Shown: positions 7,342 to 14,935, counted from the first letter of the stretch. The stretch is 55,131 bases of DNA from Chloroflexota bacterium (GCA_018648325.1 JABGRK010000009.1:205969-261099), one strand, 5' to 3'. Notes: generated by a model not told the origin, from the letters alone. A program made the numbers and translations.

Positions 7342-7393
7342 AACGATTATCTACGTAGTAGTCATACGAACCTAAGCAGGAGGCAGTAGAAAA
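7342..7393 (+). repeat. one-way repeat, copy 8
   Basis: AACGATTATCTACGTAG left block, CGAACCTAAGC middle; the right block is shortened to GGCAGTAGAAAATG and runs into the glutaredoxin start. It carries AGGAGG, a full ribosome site, inside the repeat. Confidence 0.8.
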
Positions 7394-7665
7394 TGAAAAC
7401 ACATGTTGATGGAAATGATAAGGGCAATGTAATGCTGTACGCACTTAGCACATGCGTATGGTGTGGCAGAACCAAGAGCGTGCTGTCTGAGATTGGCGTA
7501 GCCTATGACTATGTAGATGTCGACCTGCTTGAGCCGCATGAGAGAAGACAGGTACTTCTGGACATCGAAAAATACAACCCGGCAAAAACCTTCCCTACAC
7601 TGGTAATCGGAAGCGTCCCCATCCGTGGGTTCAAAGAAGACCAGATACGTGAGCTGCTTACCTAG
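7393..7665 (+). CDS. glutaredoxin-like thiol oxidoreductase
   Basis: The 90-residue protein has an 11-residue leader and then a glutaredoxin fold: strand VMLYALST, active-site C21-V-W-C24 at the start of helix 1, then DYVDVDLLE, and the cis-proline segment KTFPTLVIG (TFPT) followed by GFKEDQIRELL. It should reduce disulfides or relay electrons from thioredoxin/FTR-type reductases. AGGAGG inside the repeat lies 10 bp before the ATG. Close by are other thiol/Fe-S proteins (5826, 8591, 9034). A terminator follows 26 bp after the stop. Confidence 0.88.
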   Translation: MKTHVDGNDKGNVMLYALSTCVWCGRTKSVLSEIGVAYDYVDVDLLEPHERRQVLLDIEKYNPAKTFPTLVIGSVPIRGFKEDQIRELLT

Positions 7666-7691
7666 GGGCACATGGCACCATTAAACCTATA

Positions 7692-7722
7692 AGTGTGACT
7701 GTAAACAGGTCGCACTTTTTTT
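7692..7722 (+). terminator. intrinsic terminator after glutaredoxin
   Basis: AGTGTGAC and GTCGCACT (one G-U) form an 8-bp stem with a 9-nt loop, then seven T. Confidence 0.8.
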
Positions 7723-7835
7723 ATCGCATCTATCCACAAAACCGAGCCTGTTGGTACACGCAATATCCGCCATCTTATAGCAAAATAATAGGCATAAATT
7801 ATATGGGTAATTGGAGGATTATTATCAAGGATAAG

Positions 7836-8207
7836 ATGACAATAAGAGCCGATGTAGCAAAAAACCGCATGTATATGGATCTGGTCGGATTTTTCAGCGA
7901 TTTTGAGATGCAGCAGGTGTACAACAAGTTTGCCGCAGAAGTAAAGAAGCTGCATGCCGGCTTTGACGTCATAACAGACATATCAGAATTCAAACCCACA
8001 ACGCCTGATGGAGCACAAAAGATGGGGGAAACCCAGAAACTGGCAAAAGATCTGGGACTCAACAGGGTAATCCGTATCGTTGGAACCGAGGCGGGACAGG
8101 TGCAGGTAGCGCGTAAGGAAAGAGAATTAGGTATAAATTCAGACGAGGCTACGTCTGTTGCCGAAGCCGAAATAATGCTTGATGATGCAAAAAAGGCTGC
8201 TGCATAA
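7836..8207 (+). CDS. hypothetical protein, STAS-like alpha/beta fold suspected
   Basis: The gene has 123 residues when started at ATG 7836, which has AAGGA upstream and aligns with the start of the paralogue at 8306; the frame is open further upstream but without conservation. Pattern: a short strand (NRMYMDLVGFF), a helix (FEMQQVYNKFAAEVKKL), a strand (FDVITDISEF), a helix (DGAQKMGETQKLAKDLG), a strand (RVIRIVG) and a final acidic/Ala helix. This alternation resembles SpoIIAA/STAS-like proteins, but no phosphorylatable motif is certain. A degraded second copy follows 98 bp later. Confidence 0.7.
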   Translation: MTIRADVAKNRMYMDLVGFFSDFEMQQVYNKFAAEVKKLHAGFDVITDISEFKPTTPDGAQKMGETQKLAKDLGLNRVIRIVGTEAGQVQVARKERELGINSDEATSVAEAEIMLDDAKKAAA

Positions 8208-8305
8208 CCTTCCAGCAAAATGAATAAGCGCTGCGACAAGCATGATACTGGCTTTGTATCAAACAAGGTTATATCTGGTGCCGCAGAGAACAGAGGTAAT
8301 TTAAA

Positions 8306-8577
8306 ATGGAAAGCATAACAATAGAAGCAACTACTACAAGCAATCGTCTGTATATGAATCTGTCTGGTTTTTTCACCGACGATGACATGCAACATGTGTA
8401 TGACAAGTTTGCCAACGAGGCAAAAAAGTTAAAAAAAGGCTTTGACGTCATAACCGATACATCTCAGTTCAAACCAATAACTCAGAAGGGTGCCACAATA
8501 ATAAACAAAACCCAGCAGTTGGCAAAAGAGAGTTGGTAATAAATTCAGAAAAAGAACTGGTAATGCTAGCTAAATAG
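8306..8577 (+). pseudogene. paralogue of 7836-8207 with internal deletion
   Basis: The first 75 residues match the gene before it (LYMNLSGFF, FDVITDTSQFKP, TQQLAKE) and the start has AGAGGT before ATG 8306. At 8525 about 25 codons (GLNRVIRIVGTEAGQVQVARKE in the paralogue) are missing and the frame is lost, giving a stop at 8537. The next frame continues with RELVINSEKELVMLAK to 8577, matching RELGINSDEA of the intact copy. So this is a duplicate broken by one deletion between similar KE/RE codons. Confidence 0.75.
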
Positions 8578-8590
8578 CAGGTTTTTTCTC

Positions 8591-8800
8591 TTATGGAAAA
8601 ACCATATTGCCACTATCATCCTCAAGAATTATAGCCTCAGCGGTACAACTTTCAGCCGCCTCCCACAATTTATCGTTAGCTACAGAGGTTGGATCGGTAA
8701 CCACGGCTATGTTACTAGTGTTCATCCTAAAAACAGTAGGTGCTATGACAACGCAATTGCCCAGCCCTATACACAATTCTTTGTTAACTCTTACAAACAT
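8591..8800 (-). CDS. single-cluster ferredoxin
   Basis: The 69-residue protein starts at ATG (complement 8798-8800; MFVRVNKELC) after GAAGG. Cys pattern: C-I-G-L-G-N-C (C-x5-C) followed by a P, then a third Cys in ESCTAEAI near the C-terminus, with the normal AVVTD strand between. The second Cys of a 4Fe-4S set is Leu, so a [3Fe-4S] cluster or a [4Fe-4S] with a non-Cys ligand is expected, as in P450-type ferredoxins. It is a small soluble electron carrier. It converges on the broken paralogue, and the FTR-rubredoxin gene lies divergently to its right. Confidence 0.8.
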   Translation of the reverse strand: MFVRVNKELCIGLGNCVVIAPTVFRMNTSNIAVVTDPTSVANDKLWEAAESCTAEAIILEDDSGNMVFP

Positions 8801-8926
8801 CCCATCCTTCGCGGTGCCAGGTGATGCTTTTTGCCACTGCTCACCTATTATATACCCGCCGGTCAATCCCCTAGTTAAAAACACCCGCGTTTAAAAAGAG
8901 ATCCTCTCAAACTACTTGCAATCGTT

Positions 8927-8974
8927 AACGTGAGTATGTGTAATCTATCACCGTCAGAAGGCATGTAGAGGGTA
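8927..8974 (+). repeat. degenerate candidate copy of the one-way repeat
   Basis: AACGTGAGTATGTG, a spacer and AGAAGGCATGTAGAGGGTAAA resemble the ends of copy 18 but lack the GAACC middle. It lies in the gap between the ferredoxin and the FTR-rubredoxin gene. Confidence 0.3.
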
Positions 8975-9033
8975 AATATATTGATTTACTATGCCTGCCA
9001 TAGTACAATTGCGCACATAAGAGGTATAAGTAT

Positions 9034-9549
9034 TTGAACAATTTCGCAACTCCCACAGATGAACAGATAAACAAGCTTTACGATGAGCTTAAAAGCGATG
9101 CCCGCAACTCCGGATACCACCTTAATCCCGACGAGGCGTTCGCCAAAGACCTGGCGCGCGGACTACTGGTCAACGAAGCTAGATACGGATACAGGGCTTG
9201 CCCCTGCCGTTTGGCGCTGGGCGATGAAGAAGACGAGCAGGATATCACCTGCCCATGTGACTATCGAGACGCAGATGTAAACGAGTACGGCTCATGCTAC
9301 TGCGCGCTATATATCTCGCAAGATATCGTAGACGGGAAGAAAGAGGCCGGTCCCATACCGGAACGCCGCCCAGATAAAAAGCAGCGCAATGAAGTAAGAT
9401 ACGGAATGCAAGAAAAGGCACCTGCATCTGAACTGGCATTGCCGGTATATAGATGCAGTGTTTGCGGATATCTATGCGCTCGCGAGCAGCCACCGGAGGT
9501 GTGCCCTATCTGCAAGGCAGACAAGAAAAGATTCCAACGCTTTATGTAA
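9034..9549 (+). CDS. ferredoxin-thioredoxin reductase catalytic subunit fused to rubredoxin
   Basis: The 171-residue protein has two parts. Residues 1-95 are an FTR beta subunit: C56-P-C58, C73-P-C75 and C88-Y-C90 with ALY after it, the pattern that holds the [4Fe-4S] next to the redox disulfide. Residues 137-171 are a rubredoxin/rubrerythrin-type iron knuckle pair, C141-x2-C144-GY and C157-P-I-C160-KADKKRF. FTR beta passes ferredoxin electrons to thioredoxin-like disulfides; the fused rubredoxin would supply or shuttle electrons. The start is TTG at 9034 with AGAGGT 8 bp upstream; no ATG exists near it. The next copies of thiol proteins nearby suggest a local disulfide-reduction set. Confidence 0.88.
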   Translation: MNNFATPTDEQINKLYDELKSDARNSGYHLNPDEAFAKDLARGLLVNEARYGYRACPCRLALGDEEDEQDITCPCDYRDADVNEYGSCYCALYISQDIVDGKKEAGPIPERRPDKKQRNEVRYGMQEKAPASELALPVYRCSVCGYLCAREQPPEVCPICKADKKRFQRFM

Positions 9550-9566
9550 CGAGCAATACAACAATA

Positions 9567-9625
9567 AACAATCTAAGCATGCAGGACTTCTCGAGCACAA
9601 ACCATACAGCGTAGAACCCGAAAAA
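9567..9625 (+). repeat. one-way repeat, copy 9 (degenerate)
   Basis: AACAATCTAAGCATGCA left block, GAGCACAAACC middle and GTAGAACCCGAAAAA right block. It is the most diverged full-length copy and ends 11 bp before the SRPBCC gene. Confidence 0.55.
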
Positions 9626-9635
9626 GGGGGTTGAA

Positions 9636-10019
9636 ATGAAAACCATTAATCAGACGATAGATATTAAGGCAAGCGTTCATGATATATATGAGGCGCTGAT
9701 GGATTCGAAAAAACATGCGCAGTTCACCGGCGACGCAGCCGATATCAGCAGAGAGGTTGGCGGCAAGTTCACCGCGTGGGGCGATTACATCGACGGTGTC
9801 AACAAAGAGCTGGTGCCCGATAGCAAGATCGTTCAATCATGGCGCGCCAGCGACTGGCCGGAAGGTCATTATTCTCAAGTTACGTATGCATTCGAAAAAA
9901 CAAAGGAAGGCACACGCCTGACTTTCAATCAAACAGATGTACCCGACGAGTTTTGCGATTCCATTGAACAGGGCTGGCAGGATTATTACTGGAGCCCAAT
10001 GAAAGAAATGCTGGAATAA
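9636..10019 (+). CDS. SRPBCC/AHSA1-family protein
   Basis: The 127-residue protein begins MKTINQTIDIKASVHDIYEALMDSKKHAQFTG, the typical START/AHSA1 opening (beta strand, then VYxALTDxxxxxxFTG). It continues with EVGGKFTAWGDYIDG, IVQSWRASDWPEGHYSQVTY and GTRLTFNQTDVP, and ends in the long C-terminal helix with WxxYYWSPMKEML. This is the whole domain, so it is intact. The family binds hydrophobic ligands or assists Hsp90-type chaperones; the ligand here is unknown. GGGGGTTGAA precedes the ATG. Confidence 0.88.
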   Translation: MKTINQTIDIKASVHDIYEALMDSKKHAQFTGDAADISREVGGKFTAWGDYIDGVNKELVPDSKIVQSWRASDWPEGHYSQVTYAFEKTKEGTRLTFNQTDVPDEFCDSIEQGWQDYYWSPMKEMLE

Positions 10020-10090
10020 AAAAAGAGGTGGCAGGAGGCCTCCTGCCAGGTCTTTGAGGGACACCCCAAAAGACCAATATACTCGATCTC

Positions 10091-10152
10091 GACGCCCGTC
10101 TACGTATGTATATGCAAAAGGAACCTAAACAAACGCAGTAGAGATCGAAAAA
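10091..10152 (+). repeat. one-way 60-bp repeat, copy 10
   Basis: GACGCCCGTCTACGTATGTA left block, GGAACCTAAAC middle, GTAGAGATCGAAAAA right block. A GC-rich hairpin (GGCAGGAGGCCTCCTGCC, 10029-10046) lies upstream of it. Confidence 0.8.
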
Positions 10153-10176
10153 GCGAAAGGCAGTAGAGGACAAAAC
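10153..10176 (+). repeat. right-end half-copy of the one-way repeat
   Basis: GCGAAAGGCAGTAGAGGAC is a second right block placed directly after copy 10 and 1 bp before the ATG of the next gene; it holds the likely ribosome site AGAGGA. Confidence 0.6.
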
Positions 10177-10177
10177 A

Positions 10178-10543
10178 ATGAGTGTGGATAAGTATGCAGC
10201 GGATCTTGACGGGCCACTTCAAGCGATAGTGTCTCGTATAAGGCAGATAATGATGCTCTCAGCGCCCGGTGTGACCGAAGCGTTCAAGTGGAATCGTCCC
10301 GTTTTTGAAAATAACGGTCCTTTTGCTTATGTTTTGGCCAATGAGCACTCGGTGAGCTTCGGTTTCTGGCGAGGCATAGACATTCGCGATGCATATGGCC
10401 TGCTGCATGACGTCGATGGTAAAATACAACACGTCGAGTACACAAGTGCAGACGAAATAAATACACAAGCGCTTGCCGATTACATACGTCAGGCCATAGA
10501 ACTAAACAACGTGCTGGGCGACCCCACTCAAGGCTTGGAATAA
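10178..10543 (+). CDS. DUF1801 (YdhG-like) protein
   Basis: The 121-residue protein has the family layout: a first helix pair ending in RQIMMLSAPGVTEAFKWNRPVFENNGPFAYVLANEHSVSFGFW with the conserved W-N-x-P-x-F region and a core beta hairpin, then IQHVEYTSADEINTQALADYIRQAIELN. The fold is small and soluble. Function is unknown; members often occur as stand-alone stress-related genes. The start is right next to the repeat half-copy. Confidence 0.85.
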   Translation: MSVDKYAADLDGPLQAIVSRIRQIMMLSAPGVTEAFKWNRPVFENNGPFAYVLANEHSVSFGFWRGIDIRDAYGLLHDVDGKIQHVEYTSADEINTQALADYIRQAIELNNVLGDPTQGLE

Positions 10544-10610
10544 CACAAACCGATTTATGGAAAAACATCTGTAAATACCCCCCGAGTAGAGATCATCCTT
10601 ACCAATCCCC

Positions 10611-10672
10611 AACGATAATCTACGTATGTATGGGCTTTATGACCCCAAACAAAACAAAGTAGAATGCAAAAA
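10611..10672 (+). repeat. one-way 60-bp repeat, copy 11
   Basis: AACGATAATCTACGTATGTA left block, GACCCCAAAC middle, AAGTAGAATGCAAAAAA right block. It is followed by type A and type B GC hairpins, with no gene. Confidence 0.8.
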
Positions 10673-10674
10673 AC

Positions 10675-10744
10675 TGCCGGGGGAGTTGGGGGTGTCCCCC
10701 AATTTCTAAATAAAACTCCCCCATGAATGGGGGATTAAGGGGGC
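10675..10744 (+). repeat. paired GC-rich hairpin elements A and B
   Basis: Type A: TTGGGGG-TGT-CCCCCAA preceded by TGCCGGGGG. Type B: CCCCCATGAATGGGGG followed by AAGGGGG. Both types also occur beside copies 2-3, 16 and 18, so they travel with the one-way repeat. Confidence 0.6.
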
Positions 10745-10771
10745 TGATTAAAACCTTATTACTGACAAACA

Positions 10772-10830
10772 AACGACTATGTACGTACGTACAACATACC
10801 GATCATAGTAAAACGAAGTAGAATACGAAA
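10772..10830 (+). repeat. one-way 60-bp repeat, copy 12
   Basis: AACGACTATGTACGTACGTA left block, GAAGTAGAATACGAAA right block; the middle GAACC is altered to GATCA. Confidence 0.75.
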
Positions 10831-10996
10831 GAGGAAAGGGCAAAAGGAAAAGGGGCATTTTCTATCACTCGGCTCATCGAGGCAGTTCATAACTCCTCTA
10901 ATAATAAAAAGCGCGGTGTTTTCTATGTCCCTTGTGCCACTATAGTAGCTTATCAGGCAGTGCGCGACAAGAACCAAACGCTATCAATAATGTGAG
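10831..10996 (+). pseudogene. possible gene remnant between repeats
   Basis: A + strand frame starting after the TAG inside copy 12 reads AFSITRLIEAVHNSS, KKRGVFYVPCATIVAY and QAVRDKNQTLSIM to a TGA at 10994, about 55 codons without a plausible start codon. It looks protein-like but I recognise no family. The rest of 10544-11174 holds only repeats and hairpins. Confidence 0.25.
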
Positions 10997-11069
10997 CAGT
11001 AAAGCTAAGGTTTTGTGAGCGGATATCCTACCCGGCATCAGGCAAAAAGACGCATGTACTAATCAAACA

Positions 11070-11129
11070 AACGCTTATCTACGTATGTATCTGCAATCGA
11101 AACTTAAGCAAGGCGCGGTAAAATACGAA
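11070..11129 (+). repeat. one-way 60-bp repeat, copy 13
   Basis: AACGCTTATCTACGTATGTA left block, GAAACTTAAGC middle, GGTAAAATACGAA right block. A further right-block-like stretch (TTTGAACTTGAGTAGCAG) fills the gap up to the stop codon of sucD. Confidence 0.8.
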
Positions 11130-11174
11130 TGTATACACGGGTATGTGCGATTTGAACTTGAGTAGCAGCGATGT

Positions 11175-12047
11175 TTAACCCAGGTGGTTTTTGACGAGGG
11201 TAACGATGTCGGCGGGATACTTGGCAATGTCCACGCCTACCTCGCGCAGTGCGGCAATCTTGCTTTGCGGCGTGCCCTTACCATCGCTTCTTATAATTGC
11301 TCCGGCATGCCCCATCTTCTTGCCCTCAGGGGTGTTAAGGCCAGCTATATAAGCTATCACCGGTTTGGTCATCCAGCGATCTATGTACTCGGCAGCCATT
11401 TCTTCCTGAATACCGCCAACCTCTCCCACTATTACCACCACATCTGTATCGGGGTCTGCCTCAAACATTCCCAGAAGATCGGGAAGATTGGTAAATACTA
11501 CCGGATCGGCGCCAATGCCAACCACGGTGCTTTGTCCGTAGCCAGCTGCGGCCAGATTGATGCTGGTCTCATATGACAGGGTGCCGCTGCGGGAGATGAT
11601 CCCTATGCGTCCCGGATTAAACATGTTACCCGGCATAATGCCCATTTTGGACTCACCCACAGTAATGACACCGGGAGTGGTTGGGCCGATAAGCGTTACG
11701 TCCTTATCGCGGGCGTACTCCTTGATTTCCATAACGTCGTGAACCGGCAGATGCTCGGTAACAACGATCAAAAGATTGATACCCGCGTCTATGGTCTCGT
11801 ATGCGGCCTGCTTGAAAGCTACTGGCGGGATGAAAAACAGCGATGCCTCGGCACCCTGCTCCTGAACACATTCGGCAACAGTGTTGTATACCGGCACGCC
11901 TTCAACTTCCTGTCCACCTTTTCCGGGGGTACAGCCTGCAACAATATTGGTGCCATATTCCAGCATCCACGCCGTCTGTACGCGGCCGGTCTTGCCGGTA
12001 ATGCCTTGGACCATCACTTTGGTATCTTTGTTTAGAAGTATGCTCAT
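11175..12047 (-). CDS. sucD: succinyl-CoA synthetase alpha subunit
   Basis: The 290-residue protein has the full alpha-subunit architecture: CoA-binding Rossmann domain (VMVQGITGKTGRVQT, residues 11-25; VAGCTPGKGGQ), the middle segment PTTPGVITVGESKMGIMPG, and the ligase domain with SRSGTLSYE and the phosphohistidine in MGHAGAII (His247). Succinyl-CoA synthetase interconverts succinate, CoA and ATP/GTP with succinyl-CoA. It is translationally coupled to sucC (4-bp overlap). With abfD next door it may instead activate another C4 acid; sequence alone does not decide. Its stop codon lies close to a repeat right end. Confidence 0.92.
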   Translation of the reverse strand: MSILLNKDTKVMVQGITGKTGRVQTAWMLEYGTNIVAGCTPGKGGQEVEGVPVYNTVAECVQEQGAEASLFFIPPVAFKQAAYETIDAGINLLIVVTEHLPVHDVMEIKEYARDKDVTLIGPTTPGVITVGESKMGIMPGNMFNPGRIGIISRSGTLSYETSINLAAAGYGQSTVVGIGADPVVFTNLPDLLGMFEADPDTDVVVIVGEVGGIQEEMAAEYIDRWMTKPVIAYIAGLNTPEGKKMGHAGAIIRSDGKGTPQSKIAALREVGVDIAKYPADIVTLVKNHLG

Positions 12048-13186
12048 TTGGTTTCCTTTAGGACTTTAGCCAAAAGCTCAATACCGCTTTCGGTGGATAC
12101 CCCGTCGCCCACATGCACGCCATTGCTGCGGAAAATCTCCCAGGTCTCTTCTTGGTGATTACCCAGCGCCTTGGCCACTACGGGCATGGTTATATTGTGT
12201 TCCTTCATGTAGCGAACAACGCCCTTTGCACCCAGGTGGATGGGGTTGATGCCACCGTAAACGTTAATGAAAATGGCCTTGATACCCTCTTTTTGCAGTA
12301 CCAGGTCCATAACATTGTATAGCAGTTCTTCTGTGATGCCACCGCCTGTCTCAAGGAAATTAGCGGCGTTCATTTTCCTGTTTATGATATCCATTGACGC
12401 CATACCCAGTCCGGCACCACTGGCGATAATAGCTATGTCTCCATCAAGCTCAACGTAAGTAACACCAACGTCTTTACTCTTGCGCTCAAGCGCGTTGGTT
12501 ATACGAGCTTTCGGATCAAAACCAAGGTCAGGGTGACGATACAGGCCGGAATCATCCAGCTCTATTTTTGAATCAATGGCCATGTATTTGCCAGATTTAG
12601 TTTTAACAAGCGGGTTTATCTCGACAAGCATGGCATCGTAGTCTCTGAAAACATTGTAAAGTGAGCACAATACTTCGGATAGAACAGCCGCCTCTTTACC
12701 CTTAAGGCCAACCTCGCGGCATATCTTCCTTGCCAGCTCTGAGGACAGTCCCTCTATAATAGAAATAGGCTTGGTTACCACAGCCGCCGGCTTCTCAGTG
12801 GCCGTTTTATTGATGGCAACACCGCCGGAGGCACTGACAATGGCAACGGGAGTACCGGTATAATTATCTATGGTAATTGCCATATAGAATTCTTTTTCAA
12901 TATCCAGCTTGCGGGTTATCAGGACTTTTTCTACGCTCAGATCATGGATTTTCGAGCCCAGAATGCGCTTTGCAAGCTTCTCTACGTCATCCAGCGTCTC
13001 AGCTGCTTTTACGCCACCTGCCAGATAACGGCCACCGGTGAGCACCTGCGCCTTTACAACTACAGGCAGCCCTACTTCCTGTGTTTTTTCTCTTGCTTCT
13101 TGTGGGGTTGATGCAAGGCTGGCATGGGGAACGGAAATCCCCTCGCGCCTGAATAAATCAGCCCCTTCATACTCAAATAGTTTCAT
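12044..13186 (-). CDS. sucC: succinyl-CoA synthetase beta subunit
   Basis: The 380-residue protein starts MKLFEYEGADLFRREGI, the usual opening, followed by the ATP-grasp domain (VVKAQVLTGGRYLAGGVK at about 44-61, with EKVLITRK, EFYMAI and the Mg-binding ELDDSGLYRHPDL region) and the C-terminal CoA-ligase domain (GAGLGMASMDIINR, NFLETGGG, FINVYGGI). Many beta subunits have RGKAGGV where this has TGGRYLAGGV, so nucleotide preference may differ. It is the first gene of a sucCD operon; a 246-bp divergent region separates it from abfD. Confidence 0.92.
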   Translation of the reverse strand: MKLFEYEGADLFRREGISVPHASLASTPQEAREKTQEVGLPVVVKAQVLTGGRYLAGGVKAAETLDDVEKLAKRILGSKIHDLSVEKVLITRKLDIEKEFYMAITIDNYTGTPVAIVSASGGVAINKTATEKPAAVVTKPISIIEGLSSELARKICREVGLKGKEAAVLSEVLCSLYNVFRDYDAMLVEINPLVKTKSGKYMAIDSKIELDDSGLYRHPDLGFDPKARITNALERKSKDVGVTYVELDGDIAIIASGAGLGMASMDIINRKMNAANFLETGGGITEELLYNVMDLVLQKEGIKAIFINVYGGINPIHLGAKGVVRYMKEHNITMPVVAKALGNHQEETWEIFRSNGVHVGDGVSTESGIELLAKVLKETK

Positions 13187-13216
13187 AACTATTAAATAGC
13201 CTACACTATCAACATC

Positions 13217-13256
13217 GTAAAGTCAAAGGTAATAATTGTAAAATCAAAGGTAATAA
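13217..13256. repeat. two direct repeats in the sucC-abfD divergent region
   Basis: GTAAAGTCAAAGGTAATAA at 13217-13235 and GTAAAATCAAAGGTAATAA at 13238-13256 differ by one base and are spaced 21 bp apart, two helical turns. That suits binding of a regulator that could control both divergent transcripts. Confidence 0.5.
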
Positions 13257-13432
13257 GCTCAAATTAGGTGTTTTTACCCATATGCTCACTCATGAGCTGG
13301 CGCAGTATTCATTTTACAATCTGTATAAACAAATGATAACATGGTTGTATGTGTAACTGGTGGCTACCGGGGACTGGCCACTGGCACTAGTGATTGATCT
13401 ATTTATATATATGATGGAGGTACAATAGACAC

Positions 13433-14875
13433 ATGGCTATAATGACAAGAGAACAATACTACAAGACACTGGAAGATATGCATCCCAACGCATACATACT
13501 TGGCGAGAAGGTGGAAAATGTCTTCGAGCACCCGCTAATCAAACATATGACTGCCGCAGTGGCACTTACCTATCATATGGAAAACGATCCTGAAGGCAGC
13601 AAATACCTTGTAACCGAGTCGGATCTGACCGGCGAGAAAGTCAGCCGATTCCTGAAGTTCTATACCAGCAAGGACGATCTGCTGGCCAAGGTTGAAATGC
13701 TCAAGTTTCTTGCCCAGAATATCGGCGGTTGCTATATGCGCTGCACCGGGATGGATGCCCTCTCCGCAGTAGGCATAGAAACCTATAACTGTGACCAGAA
13801 ATACGGCACAGAGTACTTCAAAAGGTTTACAGAATTCGTCAAGATGGTACAGAGCAAAGATTTCATCGTATTTTCCGGTGTAACCGATGTTAAGGGCGAC
13901 AGAAGCCAACGTCCGTCACAGCAGGCAGACCCGGACATGTACCTGCGCGTAGTTGATCGTGATAGCAAGGGCATCACCATCAGGGGCGCAAAGATGCATC
14001 AGACCGGTTCGCTTAACTCACACTGGTGCCTGGTAGTACCCACACGTGAGATGCGTGAGGACGACAAAGACTACGCAGTCTGTTGCGCCGTTCCCAACGA
14101 CGCCGAGGGCATGATTCACGTCTACGGCCGTGGCACGCTTGAGGCTCAGGCAATGGAAGAATGTGACATGGGCAACGCTCAGTACAGCAAGTTCTCCCCG
14201 CTGGTCATATTCAACGATGTTTACGTCCCCAACGATAAGGTGTTCCTTGATGGACATCACGAGTACGCTGGCGATATCGTTCGTAATTTCGGTAACTACC
14301 ATCGTCATTCACACGGCGGTTGCAAATGCGGCGTAGGAAACGTACTGATCGGCGCAGCAGCCACAGCAGCAGACTACAACGGCCTGCCAAAGACATCGCA
14401 TATACAGAACAAGCTGGCCGAGATGCTCAAGGTAACCGAAGCAATATATGGTTGTTCGGTAGCAGCATCGGTCAAAGCTGTAAAAACCCCGTCCGGCATC
14501 TACAACGTTGATCCGGTACTTTCCAATACATCCAAGCTTTTCGAAGGCAAAGAGCTTAACGAAGTAATCCGCATGATGGTTGAGATAGCCGGCGGCATGA
14601 CCACCGATATACCTTCGGATAAAGACTTTGCACGTGATGACATTGGCCCGCTGCTTAAGAAGTATCTGCATGGACCGGAAGGCGTTTCCACCGAGGACAG
14701 AGTCAAACTCTTCAGGCTTGTTGAGAAACTGGCTTTCGAGAGTCGCGACATCGTGAGCAACATCCACGGCGGAGGCTCACCTGAGACGCACCGCATGACT
14801 ATCCTGCGAAATGCCGACATAGAGTCCAAGAAGAAAATGGCCAAGAGACTGGCCGGCATCGACGTAGGCGACTAA
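13433..14875 (+). CDS. abfD: 4-hydroxybutyryl-CoA dehydratase / vinylacetyl-CoA isomerase
   Basis: The 480-residue protein matches the family throughout: MTREQYYKTLEDMHPNAYILGEKV opening, the cluster ligands C100-x3-C104 in GGCYMRCTG, FSGVTDVKGDRSQRPSQQ with the flavin-site region, then H290 and C297 in YHRHSHGGCKCGVG, which correspond to the His and third Cys ligand of the [4Fe-4S] in the characterised enzyme. The C-terminal helical part ends in IHGGGSPETHR. The enzyme dehydrates 4-hydroxybutyryl-CoA to crotonyl-CoA by a ketyl-radical mechanism; it serves 4-aminobutyrate/succinate fermentation or 4-hydroxybutyrate carbon cycles. It is divergent from sucCD. GGAGG lies 12 bp before the ATG. 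Confidence 0.95.
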   Translation: MAIMTREQYYKTLEDMHPNAYILGEKVENVFEHPLIKHMTAAVALTYHMENDPEGSKYLVTESDLTGEKVSRFLKFYTSKDDLLAKVEMLKFLAQNIGGCYMRCTGMDALSAVGIETYNCDQKYGTEYFKRFTEFVKMVQSKDFIVFSGVTDVKGDRSQRPSQQADPDMYLRVVDRDSKGITIRGAKMHQTGSLNSHWCLVVPTREMREDDKDYAVCCAVPNDAEGMIHVYGRGTLEAQAMEECDMGNAQYSKFSPLVIFNDVYVPNDKVFLDGHHEYAGDIVRNFGNYHRHSHGGCKCGVGNVLIGAAATAADYNGLPKTSHIQNKLAEMLKVTEAIYGCSVAASVKAVKTPSGIYNVDPVLSNTSKLFEGKELNEVIRMMVEIAGGMTTDIPSDKDFARDDIGPLLKKYLHGPEGVSTEDRVKLFRLVEKLAFESRDIVSNIHGGGSPETHRMTILRNADIESKKKMAKRLAGIDVGD

Positions 14876-14904
14876 TTTTTATCCCTAACTGATACATAAC
14901 GAAG

Positions 14905-14935
14905 GGCCACCTTAACCGGTGGCCTTTCCTTTTTA
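14905..14935 (+). terminator. intrinsic terminator after abfD
   Basis: GGCCACC, loop TTAACC, GGTGGCC, then TTTCCTTTTT. Confidence 0.9.

Noticed and set aside
10777-10977. Minus-strand 66-residue frame
   Set aside because: It reads through repeat copy 12 and has no ribosome site or family match; the opposite strand looks more protein-like but is also fragmentary.
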